From the NCBI RefSeq assembly GCF_051781005.1, contig NZ_JBPWOA010000002.1, positions 1 through 64,000 on the forward strand: a stretch of DNA of 64,000 bases, in the 5' to 3' direction. This stretch comes from Anabaena sp051781005. Its GTDB lineage: Bacteria; Cyanobacteriota; Cyanobacteriia; Cyanobacteriales; Nostocaceae. Positions 51,710 to 60,339 of this stretch are shown here, in pieces; within the stretch, counting starts at the first letter, position 1; every line of letters starts with the position of its first letter. The notes below the pieces were generated by a model, which saw nothing but the letters and a program-made list of their open reading frames with translations, searched no databases and was not told the origin of the DNA. Position numbers and translations under genes: made by a program.

Positions 51710-53689
51710 ATGATTCAGAGACTAAGGTTTTTTGGGCTAGTTGTTGCCATCATTGTTTTCACTACTGCCATACTGGGATTTATGGGCATTTTATCTGCTC
51801 AGGAATCTGTTATTTCCCATCCTTTAAACCCATTAACCGAGATAGAAATCAATCAAGCTGTAGATATACTCAAACAGGAAAAAACCTTGAGTGATACAGC
51901 ATTTTTTCCCATGATTGCTTTGCAAGAACCGGATAAAAAAGAAGTCTTGAATTTTACACCTGGTAAGTCATTTACACGCCAGGTTTTTTTATTAGTTTAT
52001 GAACGTGAACTCAACAAAACTTTTACAGGAACAGTTGATCTCACCACCAAAACCTTAACTTCCTGGCAAGAAAAACCAGGTGTACAACCTGCGATTTTAC
52101 CAACAGATTATGAAATAGCAAAAGAAGTTATTAAATCTGATCCTCAATGGCAAAAAGCTATGCAAAAGCGGGGAATTACAGATTTTGACCAAGTGCAAAT
52201 CAGTTGCTGGACAGGAGGAATACTCACCTCAGCAGAAGAAAAATCAGGTAATCGTCTTTGTCGAGCATTATCTTATTACAAAGGGAAACTATCGAATTTT
52301 TATGCCCGTCCCATTGAAGGAGTTTTGGTTACAGTTAATTTAAACAAAGGTGAAATTGATAGTTTTGTTGATAACGGTGTAGTTCCTATTTCTCAAGAAA
52401 ATTGGGACTATGATCTAAAAGCCTTCAGTAAATTACTTTCACCACCAAAACCCTTAAAAATTATTCAATCTCATGGTCAAACCTTCAAAATTAAAGGTAA
52501 CGAAATTAGTTGGCAAGGTTGGAAATTTCGTTATTTAATGCATCCCCGTGAAGGCTTGGTTTTATATCTTGTTAATTACAAAGATGGCGAAAAATACAGA
52601 CCAATTTTATATCGTGCTGGTTTATCAGAAATGGCAGTTCCTTATGGTGATTCTAACCCTAATTGGTCATTTCGTAACGCCTTTGATGTCGGAGAATATA
52701 ACCTCGGTTTATTAGCAAACAAGATGGAAATAGGTGAGGAAGTTCCCGAAAATGGGGTTTTACTGAATGCCGTATTTGCTAATGGTGAAGGAGATGCTTA
52801 TACAATGCCCGGAGTGATTGGTGTCTATGAAAGAGACAATGGTGTACTCTGGAAACATTTTGAATACAACAGCCAAAAAAATGATGTTCGTCGCAGTCGT
52901 GAATTAGTAATGAAGATGACGACGGCTGTTGATAATTATGATTACAGCATTAATTGGATTTTTCACCAGGATGGTACTTTGGAAGTACAAAATGAGTTAA
53001 CAGGTATTGTCTTGGCACAGGGAACAGCAGCCAAAATCCAAACTCAAAATAATTCCTTTGGCAGATTATTAGCTCAGAATATATTTGGAGTAAATCACCA
53101 GCATTTCTTCAACTATCGTCTAGATTTAGATGTAGATGGTCAGGCTAATTCAGTGATGGAAATGAATGTTGAAGCTTTGCCCATAAGTGATAAAAATCCC
53201 TTGGGAAATGCCATTACTGTAGAAGACACGCCATTAAAAACAGAAAAAGCTGCTGTCCGTGATTTAGATATCAAACACAGTCGAGAATGGATAATTGCTA
53301 GTGCAGATAAACAGAATAATTTAGGTGTTCCTCCTGCATATATGTTGATGCCAGGAGGAAATACAATTATGTATGCTGTAGAAGGTGCGAAAATCCGCGA
53401 GAAAGCTGGTTTTGCAACTCATCATCTTTGGGTGACAAAATATAAACCTAGTGAAATGTATGCAGGTGGAGATTATCCTAATCAAGCAAAACCAGGCGAA
53501 GGTTTACCAAAATATATTGTTGATAATGAGCCTTTAACTGGTGAAGATGTTGTGGTGTGGTACACAATGGGAATGACTCATGTTCCCCGCCCAGAAGATT
53601 GGCCTGTGATGCCACGACACCAAGTTGGGTTTAAGTTGATGCCCAGGGGGTTTTTTAGTAGGAATCCGGCGATTAATTTGGGTGAGTAA
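51710..53689 (+). CDS. Copper amine oxidase (primary-amine oxidase)
   Basis: A 659-residue protein with an N-terminal hydrophobic segment (LVVAIIVFTTAILGFMGIL) that is a signal or anchor. The catalytic C-terminal beta-sandwich domain has the topaquinone precursor motif VDNYDYSINW (the first Tyr is modified by the enzyme itself) and copper ligands in NHQHFFNYRLDLDVDG and MTHVPRPEDWPVMP. It oxidises primary amines to aldehydes with release of H2O2 and NH3. Export suggests a periplasmic role in amine use. The substrate is not predictable. Confidence 0.9.
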   Translation: MIQRLRFFGLVVAIIVFTTAILGFMGILSAQESVISHPLNPLTEIEINQAVDILKQEKTLSDTAFFPMIALQEPDKKEVLNFTPGKSFTRQVFLLVYERELNKTFTGTVDLTTKTLTSWQEKPGVQPAILPTDYEIAKEVIKSDPQWQKAMQKRGITDFDQVQISCWTGGILTSAEEKSGNRLCRALSYYKGKLSNFYARPIEGVLVTVNLNKGEIDSFVDNGVVPISQENWDYDLKAFSKLLSPPKPLKIIQSHGQTFKIKGNEISWQGWKFRYLMHPREGLVLYLVNYKDGEKYRPILYRAGLSEMAVPYGDSNPNWSFRNAFDVGEYNLGLLANKMEIGEEVPENGVLLNAVFANGEGDAYTMPGVIGVYERDNGVLWKHFEYNSQKNDVRRSRELVMKMTTAVDNYDYSINWIFHQDGTLEVQNELTGIVLAQGTAAKIQTQNNSFGRLLAQNIFGVNHQHFFNYRLDLDVDGQANSVMEMNVEALPISDKNPLGNAITVEDTPLKTEKAAVRDLDIKHSREWIIASADKQNNLGVPPAYMLMPGGNTIMYAVEGAKIREKAGFATHHLWVTKYKPSEMYAGGDYPNQAKPGEGLPKYIVDNEPLTGEDVVVWYTMGMTHVPRPEDWPVMPRHQVGFKLMPRGFFSRNPAINLGE

Positions 53690-53814
53690 ATTAGCTTTAA
53701 ATTAGTTTTGTAGAGACTTTCACCTCGTTACCTGTCTCTGACAGGTAATGGAATCGAAAAAAATGGAAGTTAAACAAACAAAATTAGACCTTTTTAATGA
53801 AACATAACAATAGG

Positions 53815-54504
53815 TTAATCAGTACCTAATTTCTGTATAAAATCCGTGTGTTCAACAGACTGTAAACCAGCTTGTAAAACATTCAACACACCTTGCATAT
53901 TACCTATTAATAATTCATTTACCGCTAACCATAAACCTGGAAATACCCGACTTTGTAAAATTCCATCTTGATCAGGTACTAGTTCTAAATATTCACCTTC
54001 TGTCAGAGAAAACCAAGTCAATTTTTGGTCTAAAACTTGCCAAACAATATATTCTTTGACACCATTACGGCGATAAGCTTGTTTTTTGCCATGTAGGTCA
54101 ATAGCTACACTACTAGCAGCAATTTCCACAACTAACTCCGGCGCACCTTCAATATAATCATCCTCACTGATTCGAGTTTGTCCACCTGCTTCTGGTGTAA
54201 TAATCAGAATTGCATCAGGTTGAGGTTCGTTATCTAAGTCTAAACGCACTGTGGGTTCAACTCCTAATGCCACACTGGGAGTTAAAACTTCATAATTACC
54301 AAGCCATGTTAAGATTCGACCATGAGGTTGACCATGACTTCTAAAACGCAGAGCAGCAGGCATAATATAGACTATTCCTTCGATTAATTCAGCTTTTTTA
54401 GGTTTAGGGATGGCATTATATCGACGCTCAAATTCATAACGAGTGAGTTTGTCGCCGTTTGTCAAAGGAGGAATTGTCGAAGCCAGAAAGGGTATTTTTA
54501 CCAT
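53815..54504 (-). CDS. Uma2-family (DUF820) restriction-endonuclease-fold protein
   Basis: A 229-residue protein. DUF820 marks: LTRYEFERRYNAIPKPKKAELIEGIVYIM, RLDLDNEPQPDAILI (the Asp of PD-(D/E)xK), GAPELVVEIAASS (E...E) and KKQAYRRNGVKEYIVW. The family is greatly expanded in cyanobacteria; nuclease activity is predicted from fold only. It is divergent from chlB. The C-terminal 35 residues extend beyond the core. Confidence 0.85.
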   Translation of the reverse strand: MVKIPFLASTIPPLTNGDKLTRYEFERRYNAIPKPKKAELIEGIVYIMPAALRFRSHGQPHGRILTWLGNYEVLTPSVALGVEPTVRLDLDNEPQPDAILIITPEAGGQTRISEDDYIEGAPELVVEIAASSVAIDLHGKKQAYRRNGVKEYIVWQVLDQKLTWFSLTEGEYLELVPDQDGILQSRVFPGLWLAVNELLIGNMQGVLNVLQAGLQSVEHTDFIQKLGTD

Positions 54505-54872
54505 AATTTTTGTAATGGGTAATGAAGCCGAAATTAACCCTATGGTGTATATTTTAGCGAATTACTGATCAAGGAAGTCATGTAAAGCTCTATTTGGGCG
54601 ATTCCTTCGGAAAGCTTTACTGCGGAACGCTAATGCTAAAAATTGATTGATAAAAATATTTGTCAAATCATTAAGATTTATTTACTTAAACAACATCGAT
54701 ATTGTTTAATTCAGCAGCCATAACCCAGTCAGTAACTAGGTTTTCGCGTCCCCCATTCCAACTAACCCCGCAACAAACCTTATTTGTTCATAGTCAGTAG
54801 GTTTGAGAAAATCAGAAGCGATTTAATAATCAAGCACTTATAGTTATTTGAGTTGTAAAGGGAGAAAACCGG
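54505..54872. promoter_or_regulatory. Upstream region of chlB
   Basis: About 370 bp between divergent genes. It should contain the chlB promoter and leader; a GGGAGAA site lies before the chlB ATG. No operator motif could be assigned with confidence. Confidence 0.4.
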
Positions 54873-56399
54873 ATGAAATTGGCTTACTGGATGTATTCAG
54901 GCCCCGCCCACATTGGCACTTTGCGGATTGCTAGTTCTTTCAAAAACGTTCATGCAATCATGCACGCACCTCTCGGTGATGACTACTTTAATGTCATGCG
55001 TTCCATGCTATCGCGGGAAAGAGACTTCACCCCAGTGACAACTAGTGTGGTTGACAGAAACGTTTTAGCGCGTGGTTCTCAAGAAAAAGTGGTAGATAAC
55101 ATCACCCGCAAAGATGCTGAAGAACACCCCGATTTAATTGTTTTAACCCCCACCTGTACCTCCAGCATTCTGCAAGAAGACTTACACAACTTTGTGGAAA
55201 GAGCGCAGTTGGAAGCGAAAGGGGACGTAATGTTAGCGGATGTGAATCATTACCGCTATAACGAATTACAAGCCGCAGACCGGACTCTACAACAAATCGT
55301 TCAATATTACATTGATAAAGCCCGCAAGCGTGGGGAACTACCAGCAGGGAAAACTGCTAAACCCTCAGTTAACATCTTTGGTATTTCTACTCTTGGTTTC
55401 CACAATAACCACGACTGTACCGAACTGAAACGGCTAATGGCTGATTTGGGAATTGAGGTAAATACTGTCATTCCTGAAGGTGCTTCGGTTCATGAGTTGA
55501 AGAATATGCCAAAAGCTTGGTTTAACCTAGTTCCTTACCGCGAACTTGGGTTAACAACAGCTAAATATTTAGAAGAAGAATTCGGGACTCCTTACGTAGA
55601 TATTACGCCGATGGGTGTTGTGGAAACTGCAAGATGTATCCGCAAAATTCAGCAGGTAATTAACGCCCAAGGTGCTGAAGTTGACTATGAGAACTTCATC
55701 AACGAACAAACTCTCCATGTATCTCAAGCTGCTTGGTTTTCCCGTTCGATTGACTGTCAGAACTTGACTGGGAAGAAAGCAGTGGTATTTGGTGATAATA
55801 CCCATGCGGCTGCTTTAACGAAGATTTTGGCGCGGGAAATGGGAATTCATGTGGTTTGGGCTGGTACTTATTGCAAGTATGATGCTGACTGGTTTAGAGA
55901 ACAGGTGAGCGAATATTGCGATGAGGTATTGATTACAGATGATCATGGTGAAATTGGGGATGCGATCGCTCGCGTTGAACCTTCTGCTATATTTGGTACA
56001 CAGATGGAACGTCACGTTGGGAAACGTTTGGATATTCCTTGCGGTGTGATTGCAGCACCAATTCACGTGCAGAATTTCCCCATTGGTTACAAACCATTTA
56101 TGGGTTATGAAGGCACAAATCAAATCACTGATTTAATCTACAATTCCTTCACTTTGGGAATGGAAGATCACCTGTTAGAAATCTTTGGTGGACACGATAC
56201 AAAAGAAGTAATTACCAAAGGAATTTCTGCTGAATCTGGTTTGAATTGGACAAAAGATGGCCAAGCAGAATTGAATAAGATTCCTGGTTTTGTGCGCGGA
56301 AAAGTGAAGCGAAATACCGAAAAGTTTGCCCGTGAGCGTGGGTTTAAGGATATTTCGGCTGAAGTTTTGTATGCAGCTAAGGAATCTGTAGGAGCGTAG
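54873..56399 (+). CDS. chlB: Light-independent protochlorophyllide reductase subunit B
   Basis: The 508-residue protein is typical of ChlB: MKLAYWMYSGPAHIGTLR, a TPTCTSSILQEDL block with the cluster-ligand Cys, GISTLGFHNNHDC, TPMGVVETARCIRKI, FGDNTHAAALTKILARE, and a C-terminal GHDTKEVI and NKIPGFVRGKVKRNTEKFARE domain. With ChlN and ChlL it reduces protochlorophyllide in the dark. chlL and chlN are not in this window, so the subunit genes are split, as often in cyanobacteria. Confidence 0.96.
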   Translation: MKLAYWMYSGPAHIGTLRIASSFKNVHAIMHAPLGDDYFNVMRSMLSRERDFTPVTTSVVDRNVLARGSQEKVVDNITRKDAEEHPDLIVLTPTCTSSILQEDLHNFVERAQLEAKGDVMLADVNHYRYNELQAADRTLQQIVQYYIDKARKRGELPAGKTAKPSVNIFGISTLGFHNNHDCTELKRLMADLGIEVNTVIPEGASVHELKNMPKAWFNLVPYRELGLTTAKYLEEEFGTPYVDITPMGVVETARCIRKIQQVINAQGAEVDYENFINEQTLHVSQAAWFSRSIDCQNLTGKKAVVFGDNTHAAALTKILAREMGIHVVWAGTYCKYDADWFREQVSEYCDEVLITDDHGEIGDAIARVEPSAIFGTQMERHVGKRLDIPCGVIAAPIHVQNFPIGYKPFMGYEGTNQITDLIYNSFTLGMEDHLLEIFGGHDTKEVITKGISAESGLNWTKDGQAELNKIPGFVRGKVKRNTEKFARERGFKDISAEVLYAAKESVGA

Positions 56400-56547
56400 G
56401 TTTGCTGGGTTAGATGATAAGGGTGAGTGGTGAGGGGTAATTTATTCTTCACTACTTGCTCTTATACTTTTAATAGACTTTAGCTTAGATATCCAAAATA
56501 AATTATAATATCTACTGATAATAAATTCACTCTATTCAATAATCACA

Positions 56548-58101
56548 ATGCAAGATTTTATTAGTTTCGGTCAATGGTGGATTCCTAGTAAACCAGAAGT
56601 ACGAATACCAGGTACATTAAGCTTTTCATCTGATAGGGACGCAAGACTTGAACTTATGGGATCTTTCTATGATGGAAGTTCTGTAGAAAAAGATATAACA
56701 TCAGACGTTATTCTAGCTGATCAGGAAAATTTGTTAAAAGCAGGAATGAAAGAGCTTGAATTTATCGAACCTGAAGAAATAATCATTCTTGGTTTAATTG
56801 AAAATAATGAAGAAATTACACTGTATAAATGCTCTGGTAGAATTGCAAATTTTGATTTCGTTGAAAGTACACATACTTTAGTTTTCTACGCTAAGTATAT
56901 TTTGAGGAAAATTCACATTTCAAATGAAGAGAGTATCAAGTTCAAGTCTATTGCTATAGAATATTCTTATTTTAGAGAATGGGTTGGTAAATCAGGAATA
57001 ACACCATACATAAAAAAAGACGATCAAGTTTTAATAAAATCTCACCCTCTTGAAAATATTTACCTAACTAAAATAAATGATTTAGATATATCTATTACCT
57101 GTTTTCAAATGTTTAATCAATTTGAAAACAGGTATTTTGGTACTGCTTACTATAAAATTAATATTGAACAAAAAACATATTTAACAATTAGTAATTATGA
57201 TAACAAATCTCTTAGTGAATGTATTGATTTATTTATACATTTTAGAGATTTCTTGAGCTTTGCAATGTCGAAGCCAACTTCAATAATTTCTGTTGAGGGA
57301 AAATTAGATGTCCCTGTTCCAAGATATATAAATAAAGAAGAATTTCAGGAACAGGAAATTATTATATTATTTGGTTTAGGAGGTAATCTAAGTAATTCAG
57401 AAACGAAATTATCTCTTCATGATATGCTATTTACGTTTAATGATATGGAAGATAGATTAGGAGAAATTTTTACGGCGTGGATAAATAATCAAGAAAAATA
57501 TACTCCAGTTTTTCAACTGCTTATGACTACAATTTATACTCCTAATTTATATATAAATTATGGTTTTATCAATATAATACAAGCATTAGAATCTTATCAT
57601 AGTGCTAGTGATAGATTTAAAGATAAAGGCAAATATCAGAAATCTGAAAAATACAAGGATGGTATTTATAAAAAACTTTTAGAAGTTATAGAAGATTTTG
57701 CTAGAGAAAGTGTTGGTGAAGCTAATGGAATTAGTGATGATTTTAGGGCAGCTTTAAAGGGAAAAATTAAGGGTTTAAATCAGATTACTCTTCAAACAAG
57801 ATTAAATCAATTAATAAAAAATATTTCAGATTTACTTCCTAGTAATTTTATAGGTGATGTTCAAGATAGAGAACTTTTTGCTAGTCGAGCTTCAAAAACT
57901 CGTAATGCTTGGACACATCATGATGAAAAAGAGAAAGAAAAAGCTGCAAAAGGTAACGAGCTAATTCAACTATTTCACACGCTGACTGTTATACTCCAGG
58001 TTTGTTTATTAAGAGAATTGAATTTTACAGATGATTCTATCAAAAAAGTGATATCCCGTAACACAAATTATCAGAGACAATGGCGTTCACCCTCAAATTG
58101 A
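56548..58101 (+). CDS. ApeA-like protein with C-terminal HEPN domain (candidate anti-phage RNase)
   Basis: A 517-residue protein. The N-terminal two-thirds is beta-rich and resembles the ApeA N-terminal domain (GQWWIPSKPEVRIPGTLSFS...; LEFIEPEEIIILGLIENNEEITLYKCSG). The C-terminal third is helical and has a HEPN RNase motif RNAWTH (RX4H, R452 and H457) close to the end. ApeA proteins are single-gene abortive-infection systems in enterobacteria. The match is by pattern only. The gene is AT-rich relative to chlB and opens the accessory block. Confidence 0.72.
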   Translation: MQDFISFGQWWIPSKPEVRIPGTLSFSSDRDARLELMGSFYDGSSVEKDITSDVILADQENLLKAGMKELEFIEPEEIIILGLIENNEEITLYKCSGRIANFDFVESTHTLVFYAKYILRKIHISNEESIKFKSIAIEYSYFREWVGKSGITPYIKKDDQVLIKSHPLENIYLTKINDLDISITCFQMFNQFENRYFGTAYYKINIEQKTYLTISNYDNKSLSECIDLFIHFRDFLSFAMSKPTSIISVEGKLDVPVPRYINKEEFQEQEIIILFGLGGNLSNSETKLSLHDMLFTFNDMEDRLGEIFTAWINNQEKYTPVFQLLMTTIYTPNLYINYGFINIIQALESYHSASDRFKDKGKYQKSEKYKDGIYKKLLEVIEDFARESVGEANGISDDFRAALKGKIKGLNQITLQTRLNQLIKNISDLLPSNFIGDVQDRELFASRASKTRNAWTHHDEKEKEKAAKGNELIQLFHTLTVILQVCLLRELNFTDDSIKKVISRNTNYQRQWRSPSN

Positions 58102-58244
58102 ATTTTTACAATTGATTTGGTATAGTAAAGATGATGCCAATAAAAATAAAACTTGCTCAAAATTTATTCCCAGACGGGTTAGAAAGCTAAATCAACAAAA
58201 TTATGCTATTCTATTTTTAGTAATTGTGAGATATTACAATCACT

Positions 58245-58880
58245 ATGAAAAAGTTTCGAGACTTATATATATACCTCAATAGCTATGATATTGACCAATT
58301 AATCACACATTTAACCGATAATTGTACAAACAATTGGTCAAGAGCTTACGAACGCGAAAAAAACGCAGTTCTCTTAGAAGAGAAAGCCTACTGTTTTGAA
58401 CATACCACAGGAGATGGTTTAGAAGCGTCTGGTTTAATACTTTTCCAGAAAGATCATAATACTTGGTTTGTATCTAATATTGTACCAACAGAAAAAGGTC
58501 AATTATCTGTTGATGAATACAATCAAATTTTAGTAGACTTCTTTGAAAAAATTGTACAACCTGCCATTGAAAATACTGCTGTAACAACAGAATTAACAAA
58601 CGATCAAGAATTTATTGAAAATCTGATCGGTAATGATGCAGCAGCATTATTAAATCAATTTGCTGTTTATGCAAATAAATTTACCGTTACCTCACATCCT
58701 GTAGATAGAAAAAAATGGTTTGATTTCATATTATCTGTAAATTCAAAAGGCGTAAAATTAGATCCTAATTTATTAAGTATGTCCTTAATTGAAAAAGGAT
58801 GGTCAAAAGAAGCAGTAGATAAATTAGTCACAGAATACGAATTTGCAGATGCTTTATTGAACTATACAAAAGGACAATGA
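58245..58880 (+). CDS. Unknown protein next to a PIN-like nuclease
   Basis: The 211-residue protein is not recognised. The N-terminal half has strands and acidic/aromatic positions (YIYLNSYDIDQLITHLTDNC...WFVSNIVPTEKGQLSVDEYNQIL). The C-terminal half is helical (DRKKWFDFILSVNSKGVKLDPNLLSMSLIEKGWSKEAVDKLVTEYEFADALL). It ends 3 bp before the PIN-like gene (stop TGA, then ATG at 58884), which suggests translational coupling. By position it could be an antitoxin or sensor for the nuclease. Confidence 0.6.
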   Translation: MKKFRDLYIYLNSYDIDQLITHLTDNCTNNWSRAYEREKNAVLLEEKAYCFEHTTGDGLEASGLILFQKDHNTWFVSNIVPTEKGQLSVDEYNQILVDFFEKIVQPAIENTAVTTELTNDQEFIENLIGNDAAALLNQFAVYANKFTVTSHPVDRKKWFDFILSVNSKGVKLDPNLLSMSLIEKGWSKEAVDKLVTEYEFADALLNYTKGQ

Positions 58881-58883
58881 TGA

Positions 58884-59183
58884 ATGTTTATTAGTTCAAC
58901 AGAGCTAAGTGAAATTATTATCTCTGCACCTGCACCAGTTTTATTTTTAGATACTTGCATAATTTTAGATATTATCCGTTCTCCATTTCGAGATAATATA
59001 TCTACTAATGAAATATCAGCATCTTTAGAATTAATTAATAAATCACAACTAAATAATCGTAGTGTGTGGTTAGTGACAAATGAAATAGTCTATACCGAAT
59101 GGAAAGAAAATATAGAAACTGTCAAAATCGAACTGACAGAAGAAATCAAAAAGGCAGAACTAATAAAGAGAGAAAATGGTTAA
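58884..59183 (+). pseudogene. PIN-like nuclease, N-terminal half (split frame)
   Basis: The 99 residues hold the first part of a PIN-like domain: PVLFLDTCIILDIIR (catalytic Asp 23) and VTNEIVYTEW (conserved Glu). The frame stops at TAA 59183, eight bases inside the next ORF. Removing one A from the AAAA run at about 59172-59175 would join both halves into one protein of about 239 residues. It may be a true frameshift, a sequencing error in the A-run, or a pair of coupled ORFs. Confidence 0.65.
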
Positions 59184-59601
59184 TTCTGCAAATATTATCT
59201 TTGATTTTAACCATGATTTTGGACAAATAATAAAAGCTCTAAATCTCCCTGAACCTCTGGGAAATCTTTCCAAAAGCCTCCTAGATAAATGTGAAAAAAT
59301 AGCAATAGATGATTCTCATTATGTAGAAGCAATGAAGAGAATTAATAAATGTGATGCTCCTGCTCAAAGAGGTAAAGATTCAGCTAAAGACTGTCAGATA
59401 TTTGCGGCTTTTTTAGATATCGGTAAGCAATTGAGAAATAAAAATTTCCAGAAAAATATTTGCTTTATCACTACAAATTTTCAAGACTATGGAAAACCTA
59501 ATGCTCCTAAATCACCTATTGATCAAGAACTTGTTAGTATTAATGCCAAATACTTAAATAAATTAGAATGGGGTTTAGCTATTATTGAAGGTAGAGTATA
59601 A
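59176..59601 (+). pseudogene. PIN-like nuclease, C-terminal half (split frame)
   Basis: The 141 residues supply the rest of the PIN-like domain: GKDSAKDCQIFAAFLDIG (acidic Asp 68 and 72) and CFITTNFQDYG (Asp 104). The ATG at 59176 lies inside the stop region of the preceding ORF in the +1 frame. All acidic residues of a working PIN site are present if the two halves are combined. If translated separately, the halves might still assemble. Confidence 0.65.
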
Positions 59602-59623
59602 TTTTGAAAATGGAGGTATAAAT

Positions 59624-59917
59624 ATGACAGAAAATCCTTATATTGGTTCTTCTCTTGATGCGTTTTTAGAAGAAGATGGAACATTAGACGAAATCAATTT
59701 AATAGCCATTAAAAGAGTTATTGCTTGGCAAATTCAAACAGCAATGGCTGAGAAAAATATTACTAAAACAGCAATGGCTGAAAAGATGAAAACAAGTAGA
59801 TCATCTGTTGATAGACTTTTATCTCCTGATAATCATTCTGTTACCTTAGAAACGATTGATAAAGCTGCTAGAGTTGTTGGTAAGAAAATTCGTTTTGAAT
59901 TGGTAGATGCTGTTTAA
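59624..59917 (+). CDS. XRE-type helix-turn-helix antitoxin-like protein
   Basis: From the ATG at 59624 the protein is 97 residues, preceded by GGAGG with good spacing. The N-terminal tail (PYIGSSLDAFLEEDGTLDEI) is acidic; residues about 30-85 form a HTH (NITKTAMAEKMKTSRSSVDRLL...TLETIDKAARVVGK). This is the pattern of HigA-like antitoxins, whose toxin gene normally sits just upstream. No HigB/RelE-type toxin is seen here; the upstream gene is the split PIN-like gene. Confidence 0.78.
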   Translation: MTENPYIGSSLDAFLEEDGTLDEINLIAIKRVIAWQIQTAMAEKNITKTAMAEKMKTSRSSVDRLLSPDNHSVTLETIDKAARVVGKKIRFELVDAV

Positions 59918-59936
59918 AGTAGAAAAAATCAAACTC

Positions 59937-60272
59937 ATGGCTGATTATGAATGTTATCCATTATGGTGGGTAAATTCTGATAAAGCTGGAGATATTGACC
60001 CTGAAACATTACCACTGAGTCAAGAAACTATTAGACGTTTGGAAAAATGGGCTGACATTTACGATGCAAAATTGAACTGGGAAGATCCTAATTCATCAGG
60101 TTTTCCCAGTTTAGAGGCTAAAGCGGCTTTTGAACAAGAAGGTATTAGTTTGTGGAAGCAACTGCAAAAAGAACTTGCACCCAAATATGAAGTTGTTTAT
60201 TTCAGTGAAACATTACGTAAAGTCGTAACTGATATGAATGAATTAGAATCTTTACGCAATATCCATACTTAA
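59937..60272 (+). CDS. Small unknown protein downstream of the XRE gene
   Basis: About 111 residues from the ATG at 59937 (MADYECYPLWW); an upstream ATG at 59907 overlaps the XRE gene and is less likely. Trp- and Tyr-rich N-terminus, then a helix with LSQETIRRLEKWADIYDAKLNWEDP and GISLWKQLQKEL. It looks like a conserved small protein that accompanies antitoxin-like genes in many bacteria. No enzyme motif is visible. Confidence 0.68.
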   Translation: MADYECYPLWWVNSDKAGDIDPETLPLSQETIRRLEKWADIYDAKLNWEDPNSSGFPSLEAKAAFEQEGISLWKQLQKELAPKYEVVYFSETLRKVVTDMNELESLRNIHT

Positions 60273-60339
60273 CGGATAGTCAACTAAAAAAGTAAACAAA
60301 GACAACAGCCTCCTTATTCCAATAATACTTGCTCAGTAG

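Noticed and set aside
52000..53690. Copper amine oxidase as a recent import
   Set aside because: Codon use and AT content are like the neighbours; no mobile element borders it.
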